Assembly (NCBI GenBank): GCA_003170475.1
Contig: PMZI01000028.1
Coordinates: 1-46,769, forward strand
DNA length: 46,769 nucleotides
Direction of reading: 5' to 3'
DNA from: Ignavibacteriota bacterium
Lineage (GTDB): Bacteria > Bacteroidota > Ignavibacteria > UBA10030
Position numbers and translations under genes: made by a program. This document shows positions 17,834-25,070 of this stretch, piece after piece (the first letter of the stretch is position 1; each line of letters begins with the position of its first letter). A model generated the notes under the pieces. The model was not told where the DNA came from. It saw nothing but the letters and a program-made list of their open reading frames with translations, and searched no databases.

Positions 17834-18655
17834 ATGAGAGATTCAGGCAAAATAGAACTTGGAAGCATACAAGAAACACTGTTGCTTCCATTATGGGGAA
17901 GAGCCGTTGAGACACGGAAGCAAAAACCTCTCTTGACAGATAACAAAGCTGTTTCCATAGTAGACAGCATCCCTTACGATTTTACTCTAATTTCCAACAA
18001 CATCAACAAGTTCATTCAGTTTGGGTGGATTGCTAGAAGCGTATACTTCGATAAAGAAATAAAAGCATTCATTGGTCTACATCCTGAAGCGACAGTTGTC
18101 AATGTCGGGTGCGGACTTGACACAACCTTTGATCGCGTAGACAACGGGAAAATCCAATGGATAGACCTAGACTTGCCAGATACCATTGATTTGAGAAGGA
18201 AATATATACCCGAATCAGACAGAAGACGGTTTGTCGCCAAATCAGTCTTTGATACAAGTTGGTATGACAGAATAGAGCAAGGAAACAACGTGATGCTTCT
18301 GATTGCGGGGGTGCTTTTCTACTTTGATGAATCTGATGTGAAGAGACTCTTTAGCGATTTCCATGCTTTTCTTCCTGGGGTGGAGACTGTTTTTGACTAT
18401 GGTTCTAAACTCGGGATAAGACTTTCGAACAAAAGAGTGCTTGAAAGAGGGGGGATGGATAAATCTGCGTCCATAAAATGGGGAATCGATAATATTTTGG
18501 AAATGGAAAAATGGAATAGCAATATCAAAGTGATTAGCAATATGCCACTATATCAAGAGCATAAGAAAAACTTTCCAGCAATGGATAGATTTGGGATGAA
18601 TATAGCTGACTCACTTAAGCTAATGTCACTAGCTCACGTCATCATAAAGGGTTAG
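17834..18655 (+). CDS. PPM1/LCM-type SAM-dependent methyltransferase
   Basis: A 273-residue class I methyltransferase of the leucine carboxyl methyltransferase/tetracenomycin-polyketide O-methyltransferase group. Signatures are the N-terminal LGSIQETLLLPLWGRAVETR, the SAM motif VVNVGCGLDTTFDRV, WIDLDLPDTIDLRRK, and the later LLIAGVLFYFDESDVKRLF. Bacterial relatives modify natural products or unknown carboxylates. It lies 25 bases after the DUF4405 gene, in the same AT-rich block (one sampled line, 18001-18060, has 22 G+C of 60). The block may have come by transfer as a unit. Confidence 0.85.
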   Translation: MRDSGKIELGSIQETLLLPLWGRAVETRKQKPLLTDNKAVSIVDSIPYDFTLISNNINKFIQFGWIARSVYFDKEIKAFIGLHPEATVVNVGCGLDTTFDRVDNGKIQWIDLDLPDTIDLRRKYIPESDRRRFVAKSVFDTSWYDRIEQGNNVMLLIAGVLFYFDESDVKRLFSDFHAFLPGVETVFDYGSKLGIRLSNKRVLERGGMDKSASIKWGIDNILEMEKWNSNIKVISNMPLYQEHKKNFPAMDRFGMNIADSLKLMSLAHVIIKG

Positions 18656-18708
18656 GGCTCATCGGCATGAAGGAGCGGACTTCATTCCTGGGCGGGACGA
18701 TGACGATC

Positions 18709-19092
18709 GACACTGTTCATTTTCGGGATGCTCGGAGGCACGGCGTTCGCACTCTATCCCAACCTTCTGACGTCATCCACCGATCCTTCCAGTAGCCTCA
18801 CAATCCACAACTCTGCAGCGCAGGCGTATGGACTCAGCGTCGGGCTTTCATGGTGGATCGTGGGAATGGTACTCGTATCGGGATACTTCATCTATGTGTA
18901 CCGTTCGTTCAGAGGCAAGGTTGCCCTTCCTACAGAAGATGCCGGTTACTAAAGATGCCCTTTTAAAAGATTGTTCGCGGTTGATGAGCAGCTTGGAAAG
19001 CACGAGACCTTGCCGTTGATTCGCAGCTCCTTTGCTCTGTCAGTCGAGGAGCCCTGGAATCAATCCGAAACAAATCTTGATGACGTCTGTAT
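18709..19092 (+). repeat. Decayed duplicate of the cydB 3' end and downstream flank
   Basis: About 384 bases aligning without large gaps to 46386-46769. The match covers the last ~75 codons of cydB and runs some 140 bases past the stop, up to the end of the window. One stretch within codons 40-57 of the fragment is identical for 53 bases. The rest differs mostly at synonymous sites, while the downstream part is more diverged. The duplication may extend further to the right of the window's end in the other copy. Confidence 0.85.
18728..18952 (+). pseudogene. 3' fragment of cydB (cytochrome bd oxidase subunit II)
   Basis: A 74-residue frame, MLGGTAFALYPNLLTSSTDP to LPTEDAGY, that differs from the C-terminus of the intact CydB at 45583-46629 at only four residues (Ser/Ala, Ser/Thr, Ala/Pro, Ser/Gly). 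The first ~270 residues of the subunit are absent: just upstream, homology fades near 18709 and runs into unrelated DNA after the methyltransferase. It cannot make a working oxidase subunit. It marks a former second cyd locus cut off by the arrival of the AT-rich segment, or a duplication junction. Confidence 0.85.
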
Positions 19093-19310
19093 GATGGAAA
19101 TAGAAGAAGAGGGAACAACTGCGGGTGTGATTCCATTTGACAGGGGAGGGTGAAAGGAAGAAGCTACATTTGACGCCGGTCCTCGATTCCGCACTGAAAG
19201 ACCACCTTCAATTTCGCTTCAACTTACAGGGTGCACGCAGTTGCCCTGTCGAAATTCTCGTTCCTTCATTTTCGATCGCAAAGGGCAAAAATCGTACAGG
19301 GTGCAGAGGT

Positions 19311-19362
19311 GTAGCCCTAACGGGATCCTCGAGCACCCTGAAAATGCGTGCATCGTGATCAC
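19311..19362 (+). repeat. Direct repeat, right copy
   Basis: Matches 15969-16020 at 43 of 52 positions, same orientation. Here GCACCCTG (19333-19340) can also pair with CAGGGTGC just upstream (19298-19305), so the element can form a hairpin. Confidence 0.55.
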
Positions 19363-19576
19363 TTTGGAACTTGATTGAACACAATATCCAAACAAGCTCA
19401 CCGATTTTCCAAGCCTTTTCCCTTTTTCCGACTTCCCTGGGGAATCGCCCACCACAGCCACAATATCCTCTCAGCTTGCCAGTAGCTGGACAAACAAACT
19501 AACTTAACATTGACATTGGCGCCACATCAGGGGCTGGTCAGGAGTCGGTAAGATTGAGTGCAGGTCGATGAAAGCT

Positions 19577-19600
19577 GCCCCAGGACACGGGCTTTTTTTT
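19577..19600 (+). terminator. Terminator-like hairpin with eight T, no gene upstream
   Basis: GCCC (19577-19580) pairs with GGGC (19589-19592) and is followed by eight T (19593-19600). It faces the plus strand, but no plus-strand gene ends nearby. GGGGC near 19530 could pair with GCCCC as an alternative. It may end a short non-coding transcript. Confidence 0.45.
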
Positions 19601-19685
19601 AGGTCTTCAGAGGCGATATCTGATGCTAATAGATCTGTTGATCAGGGCTTGATGCCGCCGTGTGGAGGTGCTTGAGGTGGCCCCT

Positions 19686-19934
19686 CTACTCCTGTTTCTT
19701 GCAGAAGTTTCTGTATTCCCGGAGGAAGGCATCTTTGTATGCCTGCTCCATGCTCGTAGCGATGTAGTTGCCAGAGTCTCGTACGAGTGCGAGAAGCTCT
19801 GATTTCAATTCTTCGTCGTTCGTTTTCCCAGACGTCCGGGCGTTCTTGAAGATTTCCTCTAATCCAAGGATACCAGCGTCAGCGTTTCCGACTCTTATGA
19901 TCCGCGTATTAGGCTTGGCGCAACACGATCCCAT
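19686..19934 (-). CDS. Small Cys-Cys protein of the permease operon
   Basis: An 82-residue soluble protein opening MGSCCAKPNTRIIRVGNADAGILGLEEIF, with adjacent Cys4-Cys5 and a further Cys near the C-terminus (FCKK). I recognise no named domain. Similar small proteins with CC.xPNT.xI.VG...G..GL accompany ArsP-type permeases, from memory. A strong AAGGAG ribosome site fixes ATG 19934 rather than the longer frame. It is the last gene of the operon ArsR, CxxC protein, permease, CC protein. The Cys pair suggests a metal(loid) chaperone or thiol role; that is inference. Confidence 0.7.
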   Translation of the reverse strand: MGSCCAKPNTRIIRVGNADAGILGLEEIFKNARTSGKTNDEELKSELLALVRDSGNYIATSMEQAYKDAFLREYRNFCKKQE

Positions 19935-20014
19935 ATCGTTCTGTCTCCTTGTTTGAGTAATTATTGCAGCACTTGGAATGGATAAAGCGCATGATCGATC
20001 CGACCTTTGGTGTA

Positions 20015-21037
20015 TCAATAGATAAGGTTGAAGAGGTACCCGACCAGGATAATGCCGACTGCAACGACGCCTACAAAGATGAAAATCAACCGCAGCTTAA
20101 GAACTTTGCGCAGAATGATCGTCTCCGGAAGTGAAAGGCCAATCACCGACATCATGAATGCAAGCGCTGTTCCGAGCGAAGCTCCTTTGGCCAACAGTGC
20201 CTGAACAATCGGGATGATTCCCGCTGCGTTCGAATACAGTGGCACACCAATCAGCACAGCCACGGGGACGGACCACCACGCGGATTTTCCCATTAAACCT
20301 GCCATGAAGTTCTCAGGTACGTACCCGTGGATGGCGGCACCAACTCCAATTCCGACAAGGAGGTAAGGCCACACCTTGCCTACGATATCGCTGACAGCGG
20401 AGTATCCCGACTGAATCCGATCACGGAAAGCAGGCACGGCTTCCTGCATCCCTGCGTTGTTTGAGTGGATCTGATAGACCCAGTCCTCGACGAAGCGCTC
20501 CACTTTGAGTTTTCCAATAACGAATCCAGCTGCGATGGCGATGATGAGACCTGTGCCGACATACAGCAATGCAGTTTGCCATCCAAACAGCCCCAACAGC
20601 AAGACAACCGCGATCTCATTGATCATTGGTGCTGCAATGAGAAATGAAAAAGTGACGCCTAGCGGAATGCCTGTCTCGACAAAGCCAATGAAAAGTGGAA
20701 CCGCCGAACAGGAGCAGAACGGTGTCACAATCCCCAGCAAACTGGCAAGTACGTTGCCGACGAACAAAGATTTGCCACCGAGCATTGCACGTGTTCGCTC
20801 GGGAGAGAAATATGATCGCACGATTCCCACGACGAAGACAACCAACGTCAGCAAGAGTAACACTTTGGGGACTTCGTAGACGAAAAAGCGAACGGCTTCT
20901 GTTAGTCGCTCACCTTGCGGCAGTCCTGTCGAGAGCACGAGTGCATCTGCTAGTTCTTGCAGGACGGAATAGAGCGCGATCCAGAGAGGAAGGAGTACTA
21001 CAACCGAGCCAAGAGGATATTTCTCAACAAGTTTCAT
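20015..21037 (-). CDS. ArsP_1-type permease (DUF318 family)
   Basis: A 340-residue polytopic membrane protein with about eight to ten membrane segments. The signature PFCSCSAVPLFIGFVETGIPLGVTF carries Cys108 and Cys110, followed by FLIAAPMINEIAVVLLL. A second half has GVPLYSNAAGIIPIVQALLAKG. Relatives include ArsP, which exports trivalent organoarsenicals, and predicted Cu/Zn or selenium permeases. Its gene starts within the stop of the CxxC protein (four-base overlap). With an ArsR regulator at the head of the operon, efflux of a thiol-reactive metal(loid) is likely. The exact substrate is unknown. Confidence 0.87.
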   Translation of the reverse strand: MKLVEKYPLGSVVVLLPLWIALYSVLQELADALVLSTGLPQGERLTEAVRFFVYEVPKVLLLLTLVVFVVGIVRSYFSPERTRAMLGGKSLFVGNVLASLLGIVTPFCSCSAVPLFIGFVETGIPLGVTFSFLIAAPMINEIAVVLLLGLFGWQTALLYVGTGLIIAIAAGFVIGKLKVERFVEDWVYQIHSNNAGMQEAVPAFRDRIQSGYSAVSDIVGKVWPYLLVGIGVGAAIHGYVPENFMAGLMGKSAWWSVPVAVLIGVPLYSNAAGIIPIVQALLAKGASLGTALAFMMSVIGLSLPETIILRKVLKLRLIFIFVGVVAVGIILVGYLFNLIY

Positions 21038-21282
21038 TGCGGGCTCCGGTGGGCGAGAAGAATTTCTTTCAGCTTTTCTACAGGCGGCACAAAACCCGCC
21101 ACAACTACCTTCTCATCAATCACCAGCCCGGGGGTCTTCATTATGCCATAGGCGGCGATATCCTGATATGCCTCCACTTTTGTGATTGTCGCTTCGAGAT
21201 GGAGTTCATTCAATGCCTCCTCAGTGCGGCGGTAGAGAGTCTTGCAGTTCATGCAGCCGGATCCAAGAACTTTGATGTTCAT
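21034..21282 (-). CDS. Mini-thioredoxin (redox-active disulfide protein 2 family)
   Basis: An 82-residue thioredoxin-fold protein, MNIKVLGSGCMNCKTLYRRTEEALNEL, with active site Cys10-MN-Cys13 and cis-Pro in MKTPGLVIDEKVV. Such proteins (TIGR00412 type) have a CxxC redox or metal-binding role and often travel with ArsP-like permeases. Here the gene overlaps the permease by four bases (ATGA). It lies 28 bases after the ArsR gene. It may deliver or reduce the permease's substrate. Confidence 0.87.
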   Translation of the reverse strand: MNIKVLGSGCMNCKTLYRRTEEALNELHLEATITKVEAYQDIAAYGIMKTPGLVIDEKVVVAGFVPPVEKLKEILLAHRSPQ

Positions 21283-21310
21283 AATTGGTCTTTCTCATGA
21301 GTTTTTATTG

Positions 21311-21622
21311 TTATGCTTCCAGCGCTTCAGCCTTCTTTTCAGTTTCCCGTCGTGCGATTGCCGCCGCAATGTCGAGAATCTTGAAGATGCGATCATCTGA
21401 AACCTTGAAATTCACCCGCAGACCATCCTTCCACGATTTTAGAATTCCGGACCGGACAAGAATCTTCAGGTGTCGGGAGAGATTTGATTGTTCAAGCCCC
21501 AACGCTGGCGCGAGCTCACAATTGCACATGACATCCTTGCACAGTAGTTCAATTATGCGAATACGGTTTGGGTGCGCGAGTGCGACAAGTATTTCAGCTT
21601 TCAGATCTGCTGAAGTCTTCAT
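21311..21622 (-). CDS. ArsR-family metal(loid)-responsive repressor
   Basis: A 103-residue winged-helix repressor. LVALAHPNRIRIIELL is the ArsR start, QSNLSRHLKILVRSGIL the recognition helix. A Cys cluster, Cys28, Cys33 and Cys35 (CKDVMCNC), sits at the alpha-3 position where ArsR/CadC-type sensors bind As(III), Cd or Pb. ATG 21622 with AAGGAAC upstream was chosen over a longer frame from 21733, since similarity begins here and the palindromic operator lies in between. It probably represses its own operon and, judging by a near-identical operator at 32897, the DUF134 operon too. Confidence 0.88.
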   Translation of the reverse strand: MKTSADLKAEILVALAHPNRIRIIELLCKDVMCNCELAPALGLEQSNLSRHLKILVRSGILKSWKDGLRVNFKVSDDRIFKILDIAAAIARRETEKKAEALEA

Positions 21623-21644
21623 TGGTTGTTCCTTGAGAAGTGAA

Positions 21645-21668
21645 CTATATGAGCATATACTCATATAG
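21645..21668. promoter_or_regulatory. ArsR-type palindromic operator
   Basis: A perfect inverted repeat, CTATATGAG (21645-21653) and CTCATATAG (21660-21668), around CATATA. It lies 22 bases upstream of the ArsR start codon. The size and the ATAT..ATAT arms fit ArsR/SmtB operators. Eighteen bases (21648-21665) match 32898-32915 at 16 positions. Confidence 0.75.
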
Positions 21669-21877
21669 TGTGCCAGGATGTCTTGCCTGATTTTGGATGT
21701 TAGCACTGGAATATCTTCACGTGCATGCTGCATTTGGGAATTGTCTCCTTTTTTCAGGAGAAGGGGGCAGGGTGTTCGTATTTGCCTAAAGGTGGCGGTG
21801 GGGAGACTGCAAGGTGCGTTTCTATGAAGGAAGCAACTTCTTTTTGACTTCCGTTGACCACGGTTATGGTGTGGATA

Positions 21878-22105
21878 TCACGGCTGCGTTGATGTACGTT
21901 TCCCCACGGTCAAGATGTAGCCCATTCCGGCACCGTACACTGTGCTTATCCAGGGATTTCCTGAGATGGGACAAGAACCCGTTCGGCATCCCACAAAGTA
22001 ATAATACGCATAGCCACCGAGCGCTCCGAGGAGAGAAAACAGAACGCGCTTTCGCCAAAGCGAACCAAGGAAGAACTCTTTGAGTCGAAGAATGTTTGGG
22101 TTCAT
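21878..22105 (-). CDS. DUF6132 family membrane protein
   Basis: A 75-residue protein with membrane segments at about 20-40 and 50-68 and the block YYYFVGCRTGSCPISGNPWISTVYGAGMGY. That block, with its CRTGSCP Cys pair, is the DUF6132 hallmark. Function unknown. It is the second gene of a pair with a thioredoxin (four-base ATGA overlap), suggesting that the Cys pair is a thioredoxin substrate at the membrane. It lies about 250 bases upstream of the ArsR operon, same strand. Confidence 0.78.
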   Translation of the reverse strand: MNPNILRLKEFFLGSLWRKRVLFSLLGALGGYAYYYFVGCRTGSCPISGNPWISTVYGAGMGYILTVGKRTSTQP

Positions 22106-22482
22106 CGTACGAGCACCGGCTCTTGGACGGAAGGCATCAAGTCGCTCTCAATAATTCTCTTCAGCTCATTTTTCGGCAAGGCACCTATTGCGATTTTTGG
22201 TTTGCCATTGATCGGAACAAACAGCAGAGATGGGATGCTCTGAATGCCAAACATGCTTGCGAGTTCTGGCTGTTCTTCGGTATTCACTTTATAGACGTTC
22301 AGCTTCCCTGCATATTCTTGAGAAAGTTCATCGAGAACAGGACCTACCATCCGACAGGGTCCGCACCACGGAGCCCAAAAATCGACCAGCGCCGGAAGAG
22401 TCCCCTCATATTGCCACGTTTTGTGCTTCTCGAAATCAAACACCTTCTGGCGAAAAGTCTCTTTGTTGAGATGTTCTGACAT
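22102..22482 (-). CDS. trxA: Thioredoxin
   Basis: A 126-residue cytosolic thioredoxin. Active site WCGPC (Cys40, Cys43) in LVDFWAPWCGPCRMVGPVLDEL, with the cis-Pro at SIPSLLF. A ~25-residue N-terminal extension (FRQKVFDFEKHKTW) is typical of Bacteroidota thioredoxins paired with rhodanese or sulfur genes. It leads the DUF6132 gene by a four-base overlap. It would reduce disulfides of neighbours in this thiol-rich island. A divergent gene starts 171 bases away. Confidence 0.9.
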   Translation of the reverse strand: MSEHLNKETFRQKVFDFEKHKTWQYEGTLPALVDFWAPWCGPCRMVGPVLDELSQEYAGKLNVYKVNTEEQPELASMFGIQSIPSLLFVPINGKPKIAIGALPKNELKRIIESDLMPSVQEPVLVR

Positions 22483-22653
22483 GGTTGTACTCCTTTTTCG
22501 TTTACCTTGGCTTCTTTGCTGCAGATGAGATGATCGGAAACGGAAAACGGTTCAGTCGTCGCACAATTCGAGGACCTTTTACAGTATTCTTGCATCTCAT
22601 GAGAAGCAAAAGATACATGCAGACTCCTGACTATTCACGTTGAAGGAAGGACA

Positions 22654-22929
22654 GTGGCCAACCGAATTATCGTAAGAAAAGTGTTGAAAGGACTTGGAAT
22701 CTTCGGCATTCTCCTGTTCCTTTTCGGAATTCCCCGGGGGTATTTTCTCCTGGCTGGTTCAGTTGCTGCACTGTTCCTGGGTGTGACAGATTTCGGGAGG
22801 CAATGTCCTCTGATTCTGTCCATGCGCCATCTGGCTTACCGGGGAAGGTCAAAAGGGAAGACTACCATTGTATCAGCGAAGCCGATTGAAGAGATCGTCA
22901 GGGTCGATCGCGAACGCACTATTTCATAA
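22654..22929 (+). CDS. Small membrane protein, unknown
   Basis: A 91-residue protein with two closely spaced hydrophobic segments (about 12-28 GLGIFGILLFLFGIP and 30-45 YFLLAGSVAALFLGVTDF), then a basic tail. DFGRQCPLILSMRHL recalls the end of inner-membrane DUF2892/YgaP-like pieces (..CPLY..), but the match is weak. GTG 22654 follows a clear GAAGGAAGG site. A strong terminator lies 53 bases after its stop. Function unknown. Confidence 0.6.
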   Translation: MANRIIVRKVLKGLGIFGILLFLFGIPRGYFLLAGSVAALFLGVTDFGRQCPLILSMRHLAYRGRSKGKTTIVSAKPIEEIVRVDRERTIS

Positions 22930-22982
22930 CTACGCAATATGTTTGGTCGCGCTTCAGACTCATCACGAGCTTCAATGATCTC

Positions 22983-23009
22983 AGCCCCGTCGCCGGGGCT
23001 TGTTTATTT
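22983..23009 (+). terminator. Rho-independent terminator
   Basis: AGCCCCG (22983-22989) pairs with CGGGGCT (22994-23000) over a TCGC loop, followed by TGTTTATTT. It ends the small membrane protein gene. It also argues that the DUF6125 gene begins after it. Confidence 0.7.
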
Positions 23010-23068
23010 CAATGAGGGGAATGCGTACTTTGCAGCAATACAATTGCGAAAACCATCAAAGGGAGCCC

Positions 23069-23581
23069 ATGGTTGGTTTTGATGATCTGTCGCGCGAAGA
23101 TCTCATGAAGGTGATACAAGTTTACGCGAAGAACTTGTTGGCTCACGATGGGTGTTGGTTTCTGGCAGCGGAAGAGAAGCTTGGCATAGATGGAGCCATC
23201 AAGCTCGACGAAGAAGCGTGGAACAGATTTGCCGTTGTCGAGGCGAAGCGCATCATGAAGGAATTCAATATTTCACCTGGTAGCGGGTTGAAAGGTTTAG
23301 AACGGACACTTGCATTGCGGCTCTATGCGGCGATTAACAAACAAACAATCGAGTGGGTTGATGAACAAACGATAATCTTCCGAATGGTGGAATGCCGTGT
23401 CCAAAAAACACGGATGGAGAAAGACTTGCCGGCGTTCCCCTGCAAATCGGTCGGCATGGTCGAGTTCAGCCAGTTTGCGCGAACCATCGATGATCGCATC
23501 AAGACCGAATGCGTCAACTGTCCGCCTGATCCGGTTCATAGTTCATTTTGTCAATGGCGATTTTCGATTGACGGAGAATAA
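23069..23581 (+). CDS. DUF6125 family protein
   Basis: About 170 residues matching DUF6125 closely: FDDLSREDLMKVIQVYAKNLLAHDGCWFLAAEEKLG, RFAVVEAKRIMKEF, IIFRMVECRVQ and DLPAFPCKSVGMVEF, then RTIDDRIKTECVNCPPDP. The family is cytosolic, rich in conserved Cys and of unknown function; some relatives are called L-2-amino-thiazoline-4-carboxylate hydrolase-like. ATG 23069 follows AAAGGGAG at short spacing. Upstream in-frame starts at 23000 and 23012 fall within or right after the terminator. It is followed 17 bases later by a TauE-like gene and they are likely co-transcribed. Confidence 0.78.
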   Translation: MVGFDDLSREDLMKVIQVYAKNLLAHDGCWFLAAEEKLGIDGAIKLDEEAWNRFAVVEAKRIMKEFNISPGSGLKGLERTLALRLYAAINKQTIEWVDEQTIIFRMVECRVQKTRMEKDLPAFPCKSVGMVEFSQFARTIDDRIKTECVNCPPDPVHSSFCQWRFSIDGE

Positions 23582-23598
23582 CAAAGAAGGAAAAGCAT

Positions 23599-23961
23599 AT
23601 GGGTGACATAGCCGGTTATCTCATACTGGGTGTGCTGACAGGAATTCTCAGCGGACTCATCGGCCTTGGGGGTGGCTTTCTCATTGTTCCCGCTCTCGTG
23701 TTTCTCTTCGGGATGTCGCAACACCAGGCACAGGGAACCACGCTCGCCATGTTGGTTCCGCCAATCGGGATCCTTGCAGCGTGGACCTACTACCAAAAGG
23801 GATTTGTGGACATCAAAGTTGCGGCGTTTATTGCTGCCGGCTTTTTCATCGGGAGCGCCGTTGGAGCTCGGTACGCCGTGGGACTGTCGAGTGAGACGCT
23901 GGGGAAAGTCTTTGGTGTGGCTCTCGTCTTGATCGGTCTGAAAATGATCGTTGGTAAATAG
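23599..23961 (+). CDS. Half-size TauE/SafE-family sulfite exporter-like protein
   Basis: A 120-residue membrane protein with four segments. It matches one half of the TauE/SafE fold: GVLTGILSGLIGLGGGFLIVPALVFLFGMSQHQAQGTTLAMLVPP is the classic first half. Usual family members have two such halves (about 250 residues). A protein of this size would need to dimerise. TauE relatives move sulfite, sulfoacetate or other sulfur anions. Its place in a sulfur-redox region fits. An AAAGGA..AAGCAT leader precedes the ATG. Confidence 0.85.
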   Translation: MGDIAGYLILGVLTGILSGLIGLGGGFLIVPALVFLFGMSQHQAQGTTLAMLVPPIGILAAWTYYQKGFVDIKVAAFIAAGFFIGSAVGARYAVGLSSETLGKVFGVALVLIGLKMIVGK

Positions 23962-23989
23962 GCCACAGCACCAGGGCAATTATCATAAC

Positions 23990-24259
23990 ATGGTGGATAG
24001 TCTCATGACGATGAATGAAGAACTTCTGAATGATAACCGATTTCCGCAGCTGAGCCAGACACAGCAATCTGAAATCGTAGCAAGACGTTGCAGCGGAGTC
24101 CAACAACTTATCCGTGGCGCTCAGTCGCGGAGGGTGGCTGTCCGCATAGCTGAAGATGCGTGCCGTCAGTTTGCAGACGAGTGTCAAAGCGAGATTGTGC
24201 AAAACGCACTCATGCAGCGTGTTCAGCAAATGGTGGAGAAGTTCTGGGGGAAATATTGA
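23990..24259 (+). CDS. Hypothetical helical protein
   Basis: About 89 residues, predicted fully helical, Gln- and Arg-rich (LSQTQQSEIVARRCSGVQQLIRG..SRRVAVRIAEDACRQFADEC..LMQRVQQMVEKFWGKY). No membrane segment and no family I recognise. The start is uncertain: ATG 23990, 24005 and 24011 are all possible and none has a strong ribosome site. It follows the TauE-like gene by 28 bases in the same direction. Confidence 0.5.
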   Translation: MVDSLMTMNEELLNDNRFPQLSQTQQSEIVARRCSGVQQLIRGAQSRRVAVRIAEDACRQFADECQSEIVQNALMQRVQQMVEKFWGKY

Positions 24260-24340
24260 AACCAATGAGATCAGGGCATCTTCCTAGACGCCCTTGTAAT
24301 TGTCTGATGAATGTCGACGTTATACCTCGAAAGGAAATGC

Positions 24341-24883
24341 ATGCACGAACGTAGATACAACGCAGAAATTGATCGCCTCCGGTCGCCGGAGAGAACGGAA
24401 CGTTTGGAAGTCCCTCGGGTTATTGATCTCTGTCTCGAAGGCGCGCATATGCATACTGTGCTGGATGTTGGCACAGGGAGCGGTCTCTTCGCTGAAGGCT
24501 TCGCGAAAGAAGGAGTCGCTGTCACAGGGATCGACGCGAAGCTGGAGATGATTGAAGTCTCGCGGAAACTTGTGCCCGAAGCCGAATTCGAACAGGCAAC
24601 AGTCGAATCGATTCCGTTCGCCGATAAATCCTTCGATCTTGTTTTTTTGGGCTTCGTCCTCCACGAAGCAGATGACGCGGAACAGGCGCTCAGGGAATGC
24701 AAGAGATGTGCGAAGCACAGAGTGAGCGTACTCGAATGGGCTTACCGAGAGGAGGACTTCGGGCCGCCTTTGGAGCACAGACTCAGATCAGAGGACCTGC
24801 TCTCGATGGCGAACAAATTGGGATTCAAATCAACTGCAGTGATCACTTTGAAGAGGCTGCTCCTCTACCAGTTCCAGGTCTGA
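24341..24883 (+). CDS. Class I SAM-dependent methyltransferase
   Basis: A 180-residue UbiE/Methyltransf_11-type enzyme. Motif I is TVLDVGTGSGLFAEGFA, motif II ITGID-type (VTGIDAKLEMIEVSRKL), motif post-I FEQATVESIPFADKSFDLVFLGFVLHEADDAEQAL. ATG 24341 is preferred to 24311 because AAAGGA lies seven bases upstream and the family begins there. In metal islands such enzymes can be ArsM-like, but the Cys residues required for arsenite methylation are not evident. Substrate unknown. It converges with the TlpA gene over a palindromic terminator. Confidence 0.85.
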   Translation: MHERRYNAEIDRLRSPERTERLEVPRVIDLCLEGAHMHTVLDVGTGSGLFAEGFAKEGVAVTGIDAKLEMIEVSRKLVPEAEFEQATVESIPFADKSFDLVFLGFVLHEADDAEQALRECKRCAKHRVSVLEWAYREEDFGPPLEHRLRSEDLLSMANKLGFKSTAVITLKRLLLYQFQV

Positions 24884-24979
24884 GCATCAGAAACAAACGG
24901 AAGAGAGACAAGAGCAGTTGAGGTCTTGACACCCGCTCTAGCAGGGTGTGGAAAAAGGCACACGAAAAAGTAAAACCGT

Positions 24980-25055
24980 CAGGGTGAGCGAAGTCGAACC
25001 CTGCGATGTGCGTCAATTAACGCGTTTCGACTCCGCTCAACGCGACGAGTTTTTG
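24980..25055. terminator. Nested palindromes between convergent genes
   Basis: CAGGGT/ACCCTG (24980-24985 with 24998-25003) and CGCGTT/AACGCG (25021-25026 with 25039-25044). The inner words TGAGCGAAGTCGAA and TTCGACTCCGCTCA are themselves reverse complements at 13 of 14 positions. Runs of T follow on the right. Likely a bidirectional terminator and another copy of a genomic palindromic repeat. Confidence 0.6.
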
Positions 25056-25070
25056 TTTTTCAGCAATCTG

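Larger units (their letters stand above)
18953..19685. other. Gap after the cydB fragment
   Basis: No firm gene. The first part is the cydB downstream flank repeat. It contains an open TTG-started frame (18971-19153, AVDEQLGKHETLPLIR..) that stays open in the other copy as well (see findings). At 19227-19345 several CAGGGTGC/GCACCCTG words can pair in different ways. An orphan terminator lies at 19577-19600. Confidence 0.35.

Noticed and set aside
19525-19600. Signal recognition particle RNA ending in the orphan terminator
   Set aside because: The GGAAGCAGC tetraloop and 5'/3' pairing expected of SRP RNA are not there.
24341-24883. ArsM-type arsenite methyltransferase
   Set aside because: The set of conserved Cys needed for arsenite binding is not visible; called only as a class I methyltransferase.
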